Below the pieces are notes generated by a model. That model had not been told where the DNA came from. It saw nothing but the letters and a program-made list of their open reading frames with translations, and searched no databases. 64,000 nucleotides of DNA from Amia ocellicauda (lineage: Eukaryota; Chordata; Actinopteri; Amiiformes; Amiidae): positions 35,350,784 through 35,414,783 of the forward strand of contig NC_089857.1 of the NCBI RefSeq assembly GCF_036373705.1. Direction: 5' to 3'. Both the position numbers and the translations under genes were made by a program. Shown here one piece after another: positions 21,809-35,638 of the stretch; position 1 is the stretch's first letter, and the number at the start of each line of letters is the position of its first letter.

Positions 21809-24423
21809 ATATATTTATAAAACCGTAAGCATTCTGTCAAAACCTATTTTTCATAATGAGGACAATACACAAATAAATGGGGAAGTCAGTGTCACATAAA
21901 ACTTTCAGGATGTTAATTTAAAACACCTTTTACTTGGATTTTTTATTTAATTTTATTATACTGCCTGAACTTTTGCTTTACACAAGAAATTGAACATTAA
22001 ATAAGGGAGTTCTTTATTTACCAGGATTGCATGTGGAATACATCCATAGGTTTGGTCTCCAACCATAATATTCTCCAAAGACACTTTCACAAATTCCCCT
22101 GCTGTTTTGGTAACAAAATTAGGCTTCTGGTAGTTAGTCATGGGAGTGGAAACGCCAAAGGGAGTAAGACACTGAAAATAAATTCACCAAAAATATGAAT
22201 ACAGTAGGATGTGGCCTCTGACAATAAGATACACTGATTGTAGCTGCACCATAATATTGAAGAAAACTCCAGCAGAACTCTCTTTGATACCTTGATATCA
22301 ACACATCTATCAAATGAAATAATTAATTAGCTAAACTGTTGCTTTACCTAAGGTTATTAATACAGTCAATGTTACCTGAATGATAATTCCTTTTGATTTA
22401 TATTCCGCTTGAAGCCCTCTTGAAAATCTTTCAACAAAACCCTTGTCATTTAAAAGAAAACAAAAACAATTAGACATCAAAATAAAACTTTTTTTTTTTC
22501 ACAAACACTTTTAATAAGTAACCATGTTTCTAAAACATATACTCACATGTGTAAAGTGCCTAATAATGTGTAATGATTTATGTTTCAATAATAGTAATGA
22601 TAGAGACTTTTGAAATTAATAAGACCTTTATGAGTCCCTGGCCCTCCTTAAAGACTGAGGCTGGGTTAATTCAGGTGATTACATTTGTTTATTAGATCTA
22701 AATACAGATGGGACCAAGATAGAAGACCCAAATAAACTGATAGTAAAAGTAGAATATAAACATTGCATTCAATATGAAATAATGCGACGCTTACCTTTGA
22801 TGCTGAATAAATAGTGAATAATGGACAAGGTGTATATGCCAGGCCAGATGAAAGGTTAAGTATTAGTCCCTTTTGCCTGAAAATACAAACCAAAACTAAA
22901 TCTGTGCCATCTTTTGAATGATTCAGACTTAATAGGCATAGAATAATGTCAAAGTGATGTAACTGTTTAAACAAAAAACCACAAACACTGCACATTCAGA
23001 CATATAATCTCTTCCCAAATGATTTACTTTAAATATGAGATGATATAAAAGCTCAAATGGGGAATGAGGCTTTGCTGGGCAGTCAAACATTTAAAAAATG
23101 TTTTTAAACTGATGCCAGCTTATGGCAGGACTTTTCTGTTCTACTAGCAACCATTCTTACATTGTACTTCAATTATGAATTGTATTAAGGGTTACATATC
23201 TCTGCGTTTATCCCATTTTGTTCATGGGCAACATTACACATAAGAGTATCCCATAGGCTCGAGAAAGATAATACATAAACATACCTCTTTTCCATTCCTG
23301 GCAAGATCATTTTGCACATCTGTTTTAGGGAGTTTAAAGTATATTTAATCGGAAGCAATGTTTAATAAATTAACTTTGTAATCCTAAGAACTGGTAAGAA
23401 GCTGCTATAAAATGTGATTCAACATCAGAGTTTCTCTTGCACCCACCCAATTTTCCCTCTGTAAGTACAACAGAAAGCTCCCCTTCAGTACTAGCCAAGT
23501 GCACAGTAAATGTTGAATGTTCATGCTGCTAAATTACAGATGGAGATGGTAGGGGTTCCTGACATATGTAATAATCTTCACAAAAGTAATGGCAGGTTTG
23601 GGATTTCAGGGTGAGTACAGCTCAAACATATGTATATAAAGTAAACAAAATCCAAAATTACAATTTCCATACAAATCATAGGTAATTATTTGACTAGCCA
23701 CCATATGATCTTTTCAGTAATCATCTGTTAGGCCACACATTCTATAATACAAATAGTTATGAAGCTATGATTATAGCCATGAAATTGCAATTATATAAAA
23801 ACTACTTTTCAAACTAGTTGACTTTTAAAAGCAAAGAGTGCATTGCATTGCATTTACAACATGGTTTATTTCCCACTAATTCAGCATGTGCATAAGCACA
23901 GCTGCAAGTTAAATTAACTCCACACAACTGGAATTTTATTTAAAAGACACTACCAACTCTTTGCGAATTCATTTAATTTTAATTTGAAAAATAAATTGTT
24001 CCTTGGTATAAGTACATTCCTTGTCACTAGGTTAATAATTATTAAATTGTTACTTTACACTTCTTACCTTAACTGGAGACTTCATATTGCAGTTGATAAC
24101 ATTTGTTATACTCTAAAATGACAAATGGAAATAAGCTTCACTTTTATAATCACTGTAATTTATTTTTATTTTCGTCCGAGTTCAACCTTTGTGTTATTAA
24201 AATATACAAGAATATGATCAGTTAAATATGTTTATTTTTTGAATTTTTAAAATCTTTACTACTTTCCAAGACTTTTAGGGTCACTCTCCTGACTTCCAGA
24301 GCACTAAAATACATACATTATCTAACCATATATAATGTATTGCTTAATGGATTATGTATAATACTAATTGAATAATTGATATTTAATTGAATATTTTAAG
24401 TTAAAAAAAAAATATATATATAT

Positions 24424-24468
<45 letters not shown>

Positions 24469-27400
24469 TAGCTTTCTACCTGCCCTACAATCATAACTAA
24501 AAAGAGAATATATTAATTGCCCCTTACCGTGTCAATGTTTTCAGTATCAAGAAAACGGCACGGTAGAGTACTACTCAGTATTCCTACATTGTTAACTAAG
24601 AAACAATAACAAGAAATTGATATGATTACACATTCAGTAACTCAACAAGGGGCCTTTTCCTGTAATGTGAAAATGCACAAGACCATTAATCTCTGATTGC
24701 TGTAAGAAAGGGCTGCTGGAAGGAGTGGTAGGGATGGGGGACAGGGGACGCAGTGGCAGCTCCCAAGTGGCAGAGTGGTTAAAGTCTCCGCCTGGAGTGC
24801 AAGCAATGGTATTACAGCAGGCAGGAGTCAGCTGGTTTCCAATCCTGCCTGTGCTGCTTTCAGTCTTCTCCGGGAGAGGGAGGATGACAACTGGATGGGG
24901 ATAGCCCAGCTCTCCATAGTCCAGCACCCCTGTGGCTTGTCAGGCCCCTGCAGGTTCAGGGTGTCAAACTGTTCTGTCTACATCAGAGATTTATTTTCTT
25001 CTATATGCCATCCATAGGAGGAGTTTTTGTTTCTCTCCTCTGTGCCAAATGGTTTATTTAATGTTGGTTTACCTTATTTAAATTAATTTAAACTGTTAAA
25101 GGTCTAGTTGTATTTTATTGTATGTTTGTTGTAGTATGGTTATATCTCTCTGTAAAGCACACTGTGGATACCCCTGCGAAGGATGCAATACAATTAAAAA
25201 TTGATTGATTGATGTCATAGATGGGCAGTTGGTATTCTGGGTTTTCAGTGTGAAAAACAGTACATGGCTTTGTAGTTTTACACACACATACATATGCATT
25301 ACAGATTAGCTGCTCATATGTACATAGGCTTGTATCCACAGAATACAACAGAAACTACTGGTTTCCTGTCATTCACAAATTGCTTTGGGACTTTCCTTAG
25401 TTGATTTTTCTTCTTTATTTCCATTTACCTCAGGTTGACGTTACCACACTAAAAGTATCAATGAAGACATTTAATAAAGTGACATTTTAGAGAATAATAT
25501 TAAAGTCAGCAGTATTATGTATAACAAAATATTTTTGAATAAAATTCAGCATACCTAAAATGCCAACATTTAGCCCCTGAATATTTTCTTCTATGCGTTT
25601 GTAGATGTCGTCTTTAGTGAAGTCTGCGGCAATTACTTTCACTTGCTGTCCCGTGGTCTCTTCTAGAAAAGATTAACAAAACAAATGTAAGAACAACTAT
25701 GAATTAAATATTGGTGTAATGTTTATGGTAGGATCTCTATCAAAACAATAATCAATACCACCTAAAGAAATTATAAAATAAACAAATACCATTAACTTAT
25801 TAACAGTTTTTTTCATTGCTTTGCCAAATTATTGCATTCTACAGCATGAGTTTGAATGATTTACAATGATTTGATAAAATACACCAAAGTGTTTTGATAT
25901 GAACTACAGTAGATTTCATAGTATACCTCAGTTTTCCTCTATTGTATAACTCCCTGAAAGTGGTGCATCATGTGATTAGGGAGCCCTTTAAAACTGGCAC
26001 TGAGGTGCAATCAAAACTTTAATTCTTACCTATTTCTTTGGCAACCTTCTTCAGTTTTTCAAGAGTCCTGCTGATGATCACAATATTCATCCCATGTTTA
26101 GCCAGCTGTAGCAGTATTGGAATAAATTACATGTTAGGCATGTCACAAGTATAAACAGTAATGTCTGGTAAGGATCATTACACAGCACTTGAATTACATC
26201 TTAATATTATGGCATTGTTTTATCAGTGAAAATCCCATGTGCCATTCAGAATATTTTCCTCTAATGTTGATCTAAAACAATAGAAACAGTGTTCAAGAGC
26301 TTTGCAGAAGTTTAAAATTGTACTTTTCCCCAGTTTTTCACCAAGGGAGCGTTCTTATCTGTCACTTATCTTATCTGTAATAGAGGAGGACATTGCACTG
26401 GACTTTGACCCTCTACCTGCTGCCTCTGAAATACATCTTAGGAGAGATCATATTATAATATAATATAATATAATATAAAATCTACTCACAACAATCAAAT
26501 GAACATCTAGACCTGAAACCCAAGATCTAGCCTTTCCAGGTTGAGTGTGGATTTCAAGCATGGGTGAATTTCTGAAGCTAAACTCCTTTAGAACTGAAGT
26601 TTTTCTCACAGGCACTCAGCGTATTCTGAGAGTCGGCTGCTTCTATTGCCATCTCAATAGAAAAGAAATAGAAAAACATTCCCTTTTCCTATTATGACAG
26701 GAGACTTCAAGTAATCTTGATCATTTTTGGTTGTATGCATTTTTAATGATGGGGGTGAGATCAAACCTTTTTTAACTGAACAACACAACGAATACAGTCC
26801 CTGACTGATACTTTACCAAAGGACCAGAGATTTGGTTACATTTGCTGTGCTACACAATATTACATATTACATATTATACTTTCTTCTGCAGTAAGTTTCT
26901 TAATTGTTCTGGTTAAAGGTATTTTATTTTTGCTTTAGGTGCCCTCGGTACTCACAGACTATTTAAATATCTTTGAGAATTATGTGCTGTGTGCTCTTCA
27001 CACATCCAGTGGCATAACATTAAAAAGGTCATTAATCGTAATACGATATGTCTATACTGTGCTGATGTCCATCAGGTTTTGTAAGTGATGCCAATGGATG
27101 GCTCAGCTGTGTGGAGCAGGCCGTTTTATGAACTGGACCACTGCAGAAAAATAGGATTTTCTTCAGTTCAGGATTACTAAGCTTTGCTCTTTTTTACATT
27201 GCTAACAATCTTTGACTAATCTGAACATATATAAAAAGTGATTCTTTAAATTATACCAGCCATATGTATGTGATGCAAATATTTTCAGAGTTATGGGTTT
27301 TTGAAATTGGGCCAGTCCTTATAGGAGGAAATTCCCATTTTTAGAGTTTAAGAGGTTAATATTATAATCCTTAAACTGGTTGAGATCTAGATTTGTGATT

Positions 27401-30400
27401 AGAAACCATTCAGAGAATCGACTGAATGTTTTGGCTATGCATGTGTTCAAGTGTTGAATTTGCATATTAAAATGTAATAGCACATAGTTGTAGAAAACAG
27501 TGGAAGAAACAACCTATAGCCACAGCCAAGGCAGACAGTTGGAATTCTCACAATTCCACAATTAGCTTTCAGCACATGCTAGCACAGGACCAAACCAGTC
27601 TAATTTAAGAATGGTGTATTCATCTGTGAAATTGATTATTCTGAAAATGTATAAACAACATTCAGTTCTTGGATCATGTTGTATTATGTAATTTAATGGA
27701 TACACACAATTTTTGCAGATGTATTTGTATGTGGCAGAATTTCAGAACAGTTCATGAATTTTACAAGCCTACTTAGTTACCTCAAATGCATATGCCTTCC
27801 CAATCCCATCCGATCCCCCAGTGATAACTATGGAATGAAAGGGAGAGTGTCATAAAACAATTTATAAATAGAACTCAGACAGATTAGGTTTAGATTAGAT
27901 AGTGGTTTTACAAGCCTACTTAGTAACCTCAATTTTATATAATTTAATTATATATTTGTGACACTGTGTAGAGCTGGACACAGCATCCAGCTGTGGCAGG
28001 GATGTGGGGAAATAAGGGCTTTTGTTTCTATACATTGCATGGGTGCTGAAAACAAAATAAATCCTAGCTCCTCTTGAGCTTAAATGGACACATATGGGTC
28101 CCTCTCTAAATATAGAATATGAAGATACAAGAGACAAAACACTAACAAACAATTAATTCCGTATTCCAAATCTGCAGTCAATGTCCATTAATACAATCCA
28201 TTACCCTCCATCTCAAACTTGGTCTGGCTCTCCTCCCTGTCTCTGCACCCCAGGAAGCCTAGCACTTCCCGTTTTAATCGAGGGGGTGCCCGTCACGGAG
28301 GGAACGGTGGTCAGGTGTTCCCCCGGGTAATTTTCCACTCCAGGTGTCTGGGGAGGTGCAGGGCAATTCAAGGCAGTCCCTCACTGCAACACCCAGCATG
28401 TCTTCACAATATACAGTATACAGAATACTCTCAAAAGTATTCACCCCCCAAAAATTTCCATAATGTCAAAGTGAAAAATATAATCTGCAAGTTGTTCTAA
28501 TATAATATGTTGTAATGAAATAATTACAAATACAAAACAGAAAATAATTGAATGCATAAGTAATTACTCCCTTTGCTATGACACTGCAATTAACACTGAT
28601 TGAGCAGTGGTGAAACCAATTGTCGTTAGAAGTCACAATTAGTTGAAGGGAGTCCACCTCTATGCAATTAAGGTATGTCGCATGATTTCAGGTTAAATAC
28701 ATCGGTGTCTGGGAGGTCCCACAGTTAGTCAGTACAGTTCCTAACAAAAACTACATCATCATTATTATTATTATTTTTATTTCTTGGCAGACACCCTTAT
28801 CCAGGGCAACTTACAAAATAAGCACAATACAAAGTGCAAGAATACAGAATCATGAAGATGAAGGAACATTCAAAGCAAATCTGGAATAAGGTTCTTCAAA
28901 AGTACCAGTCAGGTAGGATATAAGAACATTTCCAAGGCATTGAATATCTCCCGGAGCACAGTAAAGTCCATTATTAAGAAATGGAGAGAATATGGCTGTG
29001 ATCTGCCTAGATCAGGCTATCCTCAAAAAAAAAAGGGCACTGTCAGGGAGGCCACCAAGAGGCCTATGGCAACTCTAAATGAGTTAGTCTTCCACAGCTG
29101 AGCTGGGAGACACTGTGCATACTGCAGCAATAGCCTGGGTGCTTCACAAAAGTGGCCTTTATGGGAGAGTGGCAAAACGAAAGCCATTGTTGAAAAAAAC
29201 TCACATCAAATCTCAGCTAGTTTGCCAGAAGGCATGTGGGAGACTCTGAGACCAAGTGGAGGATTCTATGGTCTGATGAGACCAAAATAGAGCCTTTTGG
29301 CCTCAACGCTAAGCGCTATGTTTGGGGCAAACCTAACACCATACATCATCTTGAGAACACCATCCTTACCGTGAAGCATGGCGGTGGCAGCATCATGCTA
29401 TGGGGATGCTTCTCTGTGTCAGGGCTTGGAAACTTTGTAAAGTTAGAGGGCAAAATGGATGCAGCAAAGTACAGAGAAAACCTGGAAGAAAAACTGTTGA
29501 AGTCTGCAAGAGACCTGGGACTTGGGAGAAGATTCATTTTCCAGCAGGACAATGACCCCAAACATACAGCCAAAAACACACTGCAGTGTGTCAAAGCCTG
29601 GACCTCAATCAAATTGAGAATATGTGGAAATAGTTGAAAATGGGTGGAACTTGAGCAATTTTGCAAAGAATGGGCAAAGATTGCTGTGTGCAGATGTGCA
29701 AAGCTGGTAGAGACTTATCCACATAGACTCATGGCTGTAATTGCTGCGAAATATGAATCTACCAAATATTGACTGAAGGGGGTGATTACATATGCATTCA
29801 ATTATTTTATCAATACATTTGTAATTTAGAACAATTTGCAATTTTATAACATTATGGACATTTTCTGTGTTGATCAGTGGCAAAAACTCCTGATTATATC
29901 CATTCTGATTTCATGTTGTAACACAATGAAATGTGGAAAAGTCCAAGGGGCGTGAATACTTTTGAGAGCCACTGTATATTTAATATACAATATGACTATT
30001 CTTAATATTGTACAGTTCTGGGGCACAGCAGAAACATGAGGAAGAGGATTTCATGGATGAATTCCAAAGACATCCAAGAGAAGTTGGGTGTTTCTGGATT
30101 AGCCTATATGTTAAATCGTGTAACAGAGCACAAGATTTCCTATAACTGAGTTACCACTATGCAACAGGTTCTAGTGGGTCACTGTCTGGTGAAACCCGGC
30201 CTCCAGAAAGAAGCTGGCATTTTTTGAGGCGGCTGAAGACTCTGTATATGTTTTATATTGATGTTAGCATTAGAAATTGTTTGTATACAGACTCAGCAAA
30301 TTAGCTTTATCTAGCCTAGCAAAACCAACAAGGTGGTTGTTAAAGATACATCCTATTGAAATTATTCTCTCTGCTTCCACTTCTATTTAATCTATGATAA

Positions 30401-33400
30401 GGGAATTGGTCTGAATGTATCGCCCATGGGCTGTGTGAATTTCCCGTTTCTCCTCTCAAAGCCAAAGATGTTACCTCGTTGTTAAGAAAACCAAAAGATC
30501 GTACTGCTTGTATGCTGTAACAGGACCAGACATCTACCTCTATGATGACCTCCTCCCTTGGGAAGGGCAGCCTACAAACTTTCCAGAGCTTGCATCTTTT
30601 GAAGCCTTTGATTGGATGAACGGCCACAAGATTCTACATCATTTTCCTATAAAGCTTCACTCATGTTTGTAAACATTAAGTTCTCACTGAAGGAGTTTTT
30701 TCCTGACGTGGGGCTTCCAAGCCGGCTTGATTAAAGTTCTATTTGCTTTATCTCGACGACTTCTCCACTTATTTCCAAGACGGGTTCTACAGCGGCTTTT
30801 CCTACATACCTGGTATACACATGTGCTGGCAGTAGGCTCATAGTGGAGTGCATTCTGATAAAAACAGATGAACAAGTTTATCAGATTTTTGTCTCATCAA
30901 CCAGCATTTTGCAATGAATCAGTGTGTTATAGCCTGGCAGGATGAATAGAGCAGAGCCTGAGTCATACAGGATGCTGTGTTGGCCAATAAATTAAGTTAA
31001 TGTGAGAACGTATATGTGAATTGGGAGTGTTATCCAGATGGCTCCCCCAATACTGAATGTCTGCTCTTTATACCTTTGTTTTTTTTAATACATCTATTTG
31101 TTATTTTGGAATTTTTGCCTCTGGACTGTAATATCTGATGAGGAACCCATCACACCTGCCAATACCACTCACTCGTATCTCAAATGAAGAGATCAAATAT
31201 AACAAACATGTATCTGTAATTACCCCCCTGAAAATGAAAGGGTGTTCTGGGAAAGAAATGTCAAGGAAAGTCATTGCCTAACATAATGGAGTGAAGAGAA
31301 ACACAGATGATTTGAAAGTCCAAGGGTAATCATTTCTGAAACCGCACAGTTACTGCTGCCTCCATTTGTACCTCAGATGACAAAGTAAGCCAGACATATT
31401 CAAGGAGGTGATGTAATGGGAAGTTGTAGTTTGGCAAGGAGGAAAAAGTATAATGGAAACATCAAATAATAATGTAATGTTTCAGCTCCAAAAGGAAGCA
31501 GTATGTAAATGGAAAAACAGATTATAAAAAGGGTTTGATACTGCCTATAGTATAAACTAGAAGAGGTTATGTGAAAGTCTGGAATACGTCTGCTTGTGCT
31601 CTCCGAGGAGATATAGTACAGACAATATTATTCTAAGCATGCACGATTCATTTTTCAACAATGTATATTGATCATATAAATGTTTAACATGTTTAAACCA
31701 TTTTTGCAAAAGGCATACATATGTTGTGGGAGATTATTAGGAAAAATGTTGCAGTAGTGGGCAGTTGACTGCTAAAAATACATCACAGAATGTTCAGATT
31801 AGGCCCCCATGTGCACTTTAAGGTTTTCGTAGTTCCTTGTTTTTCATTTGTTTGTTTGTGTGCTTCTTTTCCTGAAATTCTCTTGATTTTCCCTGAATTT
31901 CAAATAGTTTTGAGACTGAAAAAAAAGTGAAAACAGATGCCAAATGAATCAACATTTCACAGAGTACTGCGCAGGAGTTAAGATGTTCACTCACTACAAA
32001 TAACGGTACAAATATTGTTTATGAAATGGAATTAAAAGCAGATTTTATCATTTAGTTAACACCCGCCCCCCCTGCCCTCCTCCAAATATCTGGAAATCTC
32101 TCTATCTATAGAGGGGAAAGAACATCCAGTTCCATCATTTCACAGGACACGTGTGTAAACAACAGATTCCCTCTATGCCCTTGTTCTTCAGTGCTTGGAA
32201 AATCCATAATATTGTTTTGAAGCTATAGGCACAACCAACATGTAAAAAGGGTTTAAAAAAAAAAAGAATTTAAAATACACTTGATAAAATAATAGTCAAG
32301 ACCACTTTACTTCATATAAAGCTATACTCCGCTTATTTTTATCTAATGGAAATGGCATGGCCAACACAGGATGTACATCAATGGAAACAACCTCTTGATT
32401 CAATCACTTATTTTGTTGTCATAATCCAGTTACTATCAGTCAAATTGAACAGGCATACAATTCATTTCAGTCACACTTAATATCATTTTGAATTGCTAAT
32501 CTCTGACTAACCATTTTCTGACTAACACATTCATCCAATTTTATTCTGGGAAGTCTCAATTTCACATGATCATTTTAGCTACATTGTGATAACTTATTGT
32601 TAACAAATAAGGTCTCATGCATAAAGATACTGTAAAACGTTTGTGAAATGTTGGCAAGCCAAAATCATTCATTTCTTTGGGAAATAGCTTACAGAAGGAC
32701 AAAAAAAAAAAAAACCTCATTGAATTGTTGGAGACCCAGGTTTCCATATGACCACTACACATCTAATTGTATCACTATGTGCCTGTTTGGCTCATGTATA
32801 TTGTTCTTAAGTGGGCCACTGACACCTCTATTCTTTCAATGTATTTAATGAATTAAATGGTCCAGTTTTAAAATGGCAAATTATTTCCTGTTTAAACACA
32901 TTTATATAGATGTGGTGTGGAAGGTACTGATCAATATATATATATTTTTATATACATTAATAGGAGTTAGGGATTTTATCTAACTTAAGGGTTAAAGAGG
33001 ATTTTGATTTATATCAAGTCATTGGTTTACTTTTAACAGTCAGACAATCAGTCAGTTCCACTGATTGTAAAGGCTTTTGCTCCTTTAGTGATGTTAAGAC
33101 ATTTTGACAGATTGTAATGCTGACTAAAATATGAGGCAAAATCTCTGTAAAAACATGTCTTTTGTACAAAGCTGAAAGAACAACTTTTGTCATACATACC
33201 TTAGGGTAAAATGTTCCGATTATGTTAGGAAATAACTTGTAAACAGTTTTGTAAAGAACATCTTGACATATTGTTTAAAAATGTGTAGCAGTTTGTGACT
33301 TATTTTCTTGATTCAAATATGTTAATGCCCTGATTTGACTGTGGTTGCCAAGCAACATTTGCACCTTAAATGCAGTCAATACATAGATCTTGCTCCTGTC

Positions 33401-34304
33401 CTGCTGTGGTTGCTCAGCAGCCAACAATACCATGCCAAATATTAAAACAGTCAAGAACAGCTGTATTCTGTATAAATACAGGTTTTACTGTTTTACATTA
33501 ATGCAAATCTAGGCATAGTAGCAGCAATAGTATTAACAACATTAGTGGAAGCTGTTTTTTGTTTGTTTGTTTGTTTATCAATTTTAGACTCCTTGATAGC
33601 TTTTAGAGCTGTTTTTATATATTTTTGGACAGTAATAGACCAATTTCCATAGTGTTTTACTGCTTCACATTATGCAGTTATTACATTAATAAGACCTTCT
33701 GGTAATTAAAAGAGCAGCCAAATGATGTAATTTACACTGATAGCTAGCCTTCTGACAATAGATGTTTCTGGTGCAATGCCTCCTATTAATTCAGTAATAA
33801 ACATACTTTCAGTCATGCATACGGATAATAAAAATAATAGTCATCATCATCATCTTTGTTATAATTATCATATCTTGATAAATGAAAGACACCATAGTTT
33901 TCAAAATCTGTTCAAATCTGCTTTCTCAATAATGAAACCAACAAGCTCACCCCCAGAATACTTAGGAGGTGTGGGTAGGGAAACACAGTTCTTATCATTA
34001 ACACACCCCTTTTCTTGTTAGTTTTATTTCTTTCCCCACAGGCAAGAAACCGTGAACATCACATATATACCTTACAATAATTCTATACTTATATTTTTCA
34101 ACACAAAACACCAATCTGTACATTTTTCAAAATCTTCAATTAAAATAACTTACCAGCCCACTCCCCAAGTGAGGTAAAAAATGAGTGAGGCAGGGGGTAC
34201 CAAGTCTTGGGGAAAAGAGTCTTCAGAAAGCCAGTTAATTTGACTGTATAAACAAGAACAAATAGAGTTCCTATTGAAATGAAAAACAGCTCCAGAAAAT
34301 CCAT
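21479..34304 (-). CDS. HSD17B3: 17-beta-hydroxysteroid dehydrogenase type 3, 11 exons
   Basis: Reduces androstenedione to testosterone with NADPH at the endoplasmic reticulum, mainly in testis (family knowledge). Exons, 5' to 3' on the minus strand: 34304-34154, 27827-27781, 26105-26030, 25662-25555, 24595-24528, 24112-24068, 23319-23285, 22876-22795, 22441-22376, 22171-22022, 21580-21479. All have AG/GT borders, and phases sum to 930 bp, 309 aa (human protein 310). Residues 5-20 form the hydrophobic N-terminal anchor. TGGSDGIG (53-60) is the cofactor loop, NNVG (129-132) the NNAG-type motif, Ser187 in LSSG and Tyr200/Lys204 in YSASK the catalytic residues. The last exon (GWIIWKIPLK... to MKTFK) aligns with the human C-terminus. 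Reading through the exon 10 donor gives a different short tail, which I rejected. No lesion seen. The 6.3-kb first intron holds a Tc1 relic. It lies head to head with SLC35D2. Confidence 0.95.
21731..21806. repeat. (AAT)n-(ATT)n palindromic microsatellite
   Basis: A run of about seven AAT units turns directly into about eighteen ATT units, so the tract is self-complementary around 21751. It lies between exons 10 and 11 of HSD17B3. Such junctions can fold into hairpins and are prone to length change. Confidence 0.92.
24416..24470. repeat. (TA)n and (CACATA)n microsatellite
   Basis: A short TA run followed by about seven CACATA units, in the intron just downstream of HSD17B3 exon 5. Simple repeat. 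Confidence 0.92.
24750..25215 (+). mobile_element. tRNA-derived SINE
   Basis: The 5' part carries an A-box-like GTGGCAGAGTGGTTAA and, about 75 bases on, a B-box-like GGTTTCCAATCCTG, as in tRNA-headed SINEs. A unique-looking body follows. The 3' end near 25145-25215 reads CTGTAAAGCACACTGTGGAT, then an ATTGATTGATTGATT tail. Length about 460 bp. It sits in intron 4 of HSD17B3 (between exons 4 and 5). The precise SINE family is not known to me. Confidence 0.65.
26450..26478. repeat. (TATAA)n microsatellite
   Basis: Five to six imperfect TATAA units within the HSD17B3 intron between exons 2 and 3. Confidence 0.85.
28755..28847 (-). mobile_element. L2-type LINE 3' tail
   Basis: The inverted form of the tail seen at 8060-8119: an ATT-rich run, then TTTCTTGGCAGACACCCTTA and TCCAGGGCAACTTAC. 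It interrupts Tc1 element C, with a short ATCAT-like duplication on each side. Extremely truncated copies such as this are typical of L2 insertions. Confidence 0.78.
28857..29772 (+). pseudogene. Tc1-like transposase C, degenerate
   Basis: The best preserved part (29236-29637) reads [20 protein letters not shown], the first catalytic Asp block. ENTILTVKHGGGSIMLWGCF and [15 protein letters not shown] with the second Asp follow. Upstream the helix-turn-helix region is present only as shifted fragments (for example NISRSTVKSIIKKWREYG-like wording around 28930-29000). Downstream the third catalytic block is distorted near 29600. Multiple stops and shifts make it non-functional. Confidence 0.82.
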
Positions 34305-35638
34305 GGCAGTTTAATAAGCTCTTGCACTTTAGATCTTCAATGCTGGCTTTTTACATCTGAGTGCCTCTGCAAAGCCTGCAGAGAGAGAGAAAAAGCCCTG
34401 ACTAACCATTTAAAGTGGCAGACAAGCTGTCCAATCAGAGCCTGCTCAATACCTTTTTCTAGAATATCTTTCCAACGTAGAGTCCTATTTTGTGTGAAAA
34501 CATGAGCACAGGATCAGAGTCCAAACCCATGTACACAGCACAAAGTCCAAGATCTTCTAACAGCAACCTGCTCCCCTGCTGTTGCTTAAATAGTGTCCCA
34601 TTAGCTGCATTGCACCACTAGAGGTTTCAGAAATAGGTAGTTTCATGCATTTACGAAATCTGTCAAAGGGCACTACAAATTGCAGTGTGAGCTGAATCTC
34701 CGTTTATCATACACCCTTTTAGTCAGGGACACATTGTGGAAAACCTGACCGTGAAACCCATAAAAAAGGAATTTAAGAAAATAACCAAGTTTTCAATACT
34801 AAGTTGTTAAATGTGCATGTCTGTATTTTCTATTGGAGCTTTATTATGGAGTAAAGTAAAATTTGAACAGTTTTTTCTTGATTGTTGATCAGTGAAAGGT
34901 TGTTGTTTATTCTATTTTAATCTTAGTGAATATTTAGTACAAGACAAATCGCATTTTAGTTCTCAGTGGCATGATTTTAGCGCCATCTGTTGCCCACAGA
35001 AGTTATGTTGTACAATCTTACATTAAGCTGTACTTGCAAGTGAAAAGATCATTATTATATGTAGATGAAAATTATAAAATATAATGTTAATATAGTGGCA
35101 CAGTGATTGGCACTACCGTCTCTGAACTTCTTGGACCCAGGGTTGACTCCAACATTAGGTGTGGAGTGGAGTTTGCCCATTCTCCCTGGTAGTGTTGGGC
35201 ATGCTCTGGCTCCGGAGGCCAGAACCGGAGGTGGAGCTGGCAGGGCTGGAGCCAGAGCGGAGCTGGACTTGGCCTCATCAGAGCTCATCAGTTCTCACTC
35301 CAGCTATTAGTACATAATACATTCTTTATCATTTAATTGTAATTATATGACAGCTTCACTTTCTCACTCCGTTCAAGAAGTGATTAGATAATCTCAGGGC
35401 AGATCTCGCGTGAACTACTTCCTAAAGAAGGAAAGTCCATTTTAACTATCTCCAGACCAGATTCTTCATCTGCCTAAATTAATGACAACTGAGAGGGGGG
35501 TGCTGGTGATTTGACGATGACGGGTGGAGGTCGAGTGCAAATTGTTCACGGATAACATTTAATGACCTTTCCAATAGATTACAGTATTTAAAATAACCGG
35601 ACATCTGCCAAAAATACTGGACGGGGTCAAAGTACATA

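Larger units (their letters stand above)
28421..29974 (+). mobile_element. Tc1-like transposon C, degenerate
   Basis: The left end (TA at 28419-28420, then TCTCAAAAGTATTCACC) and the right end (GTGAATACTTTTGAGAGCC then ACTG, TA at 29975-29976) are inverted repeats of one Tc1 family. The left end has small changes in its first ten bases. A 93-bp L2 tail is inserted at 28755-28847. It lies in intron 1 of HSD17B3. A separate 210-bp fragment of the same family is found at 36393-36602. Confidence 0.85.

Noticed and set aside
21956-22021. Extension of HSD17B3 exon 10 as the true C-terminus
   Set aside because: The exon has a good donor at 22021-22020, and a matching terminal exon at 21479-21580 gives the expected family length and C-terminal residues.
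24763-24850. Possible tRNA gene (A- and B-box-like motifs)
   Set aside because: The boxes belong to a tRNA-derived SINE; the cloverleaf pairing is not maintained and a long body and tail follow.
30340-30627. 95-codon minus-strand frame in HSD17B3 intron 1
   Set aside because: No recognised domain, no conserved neighbours and no convincing splice signals; treated as chance.
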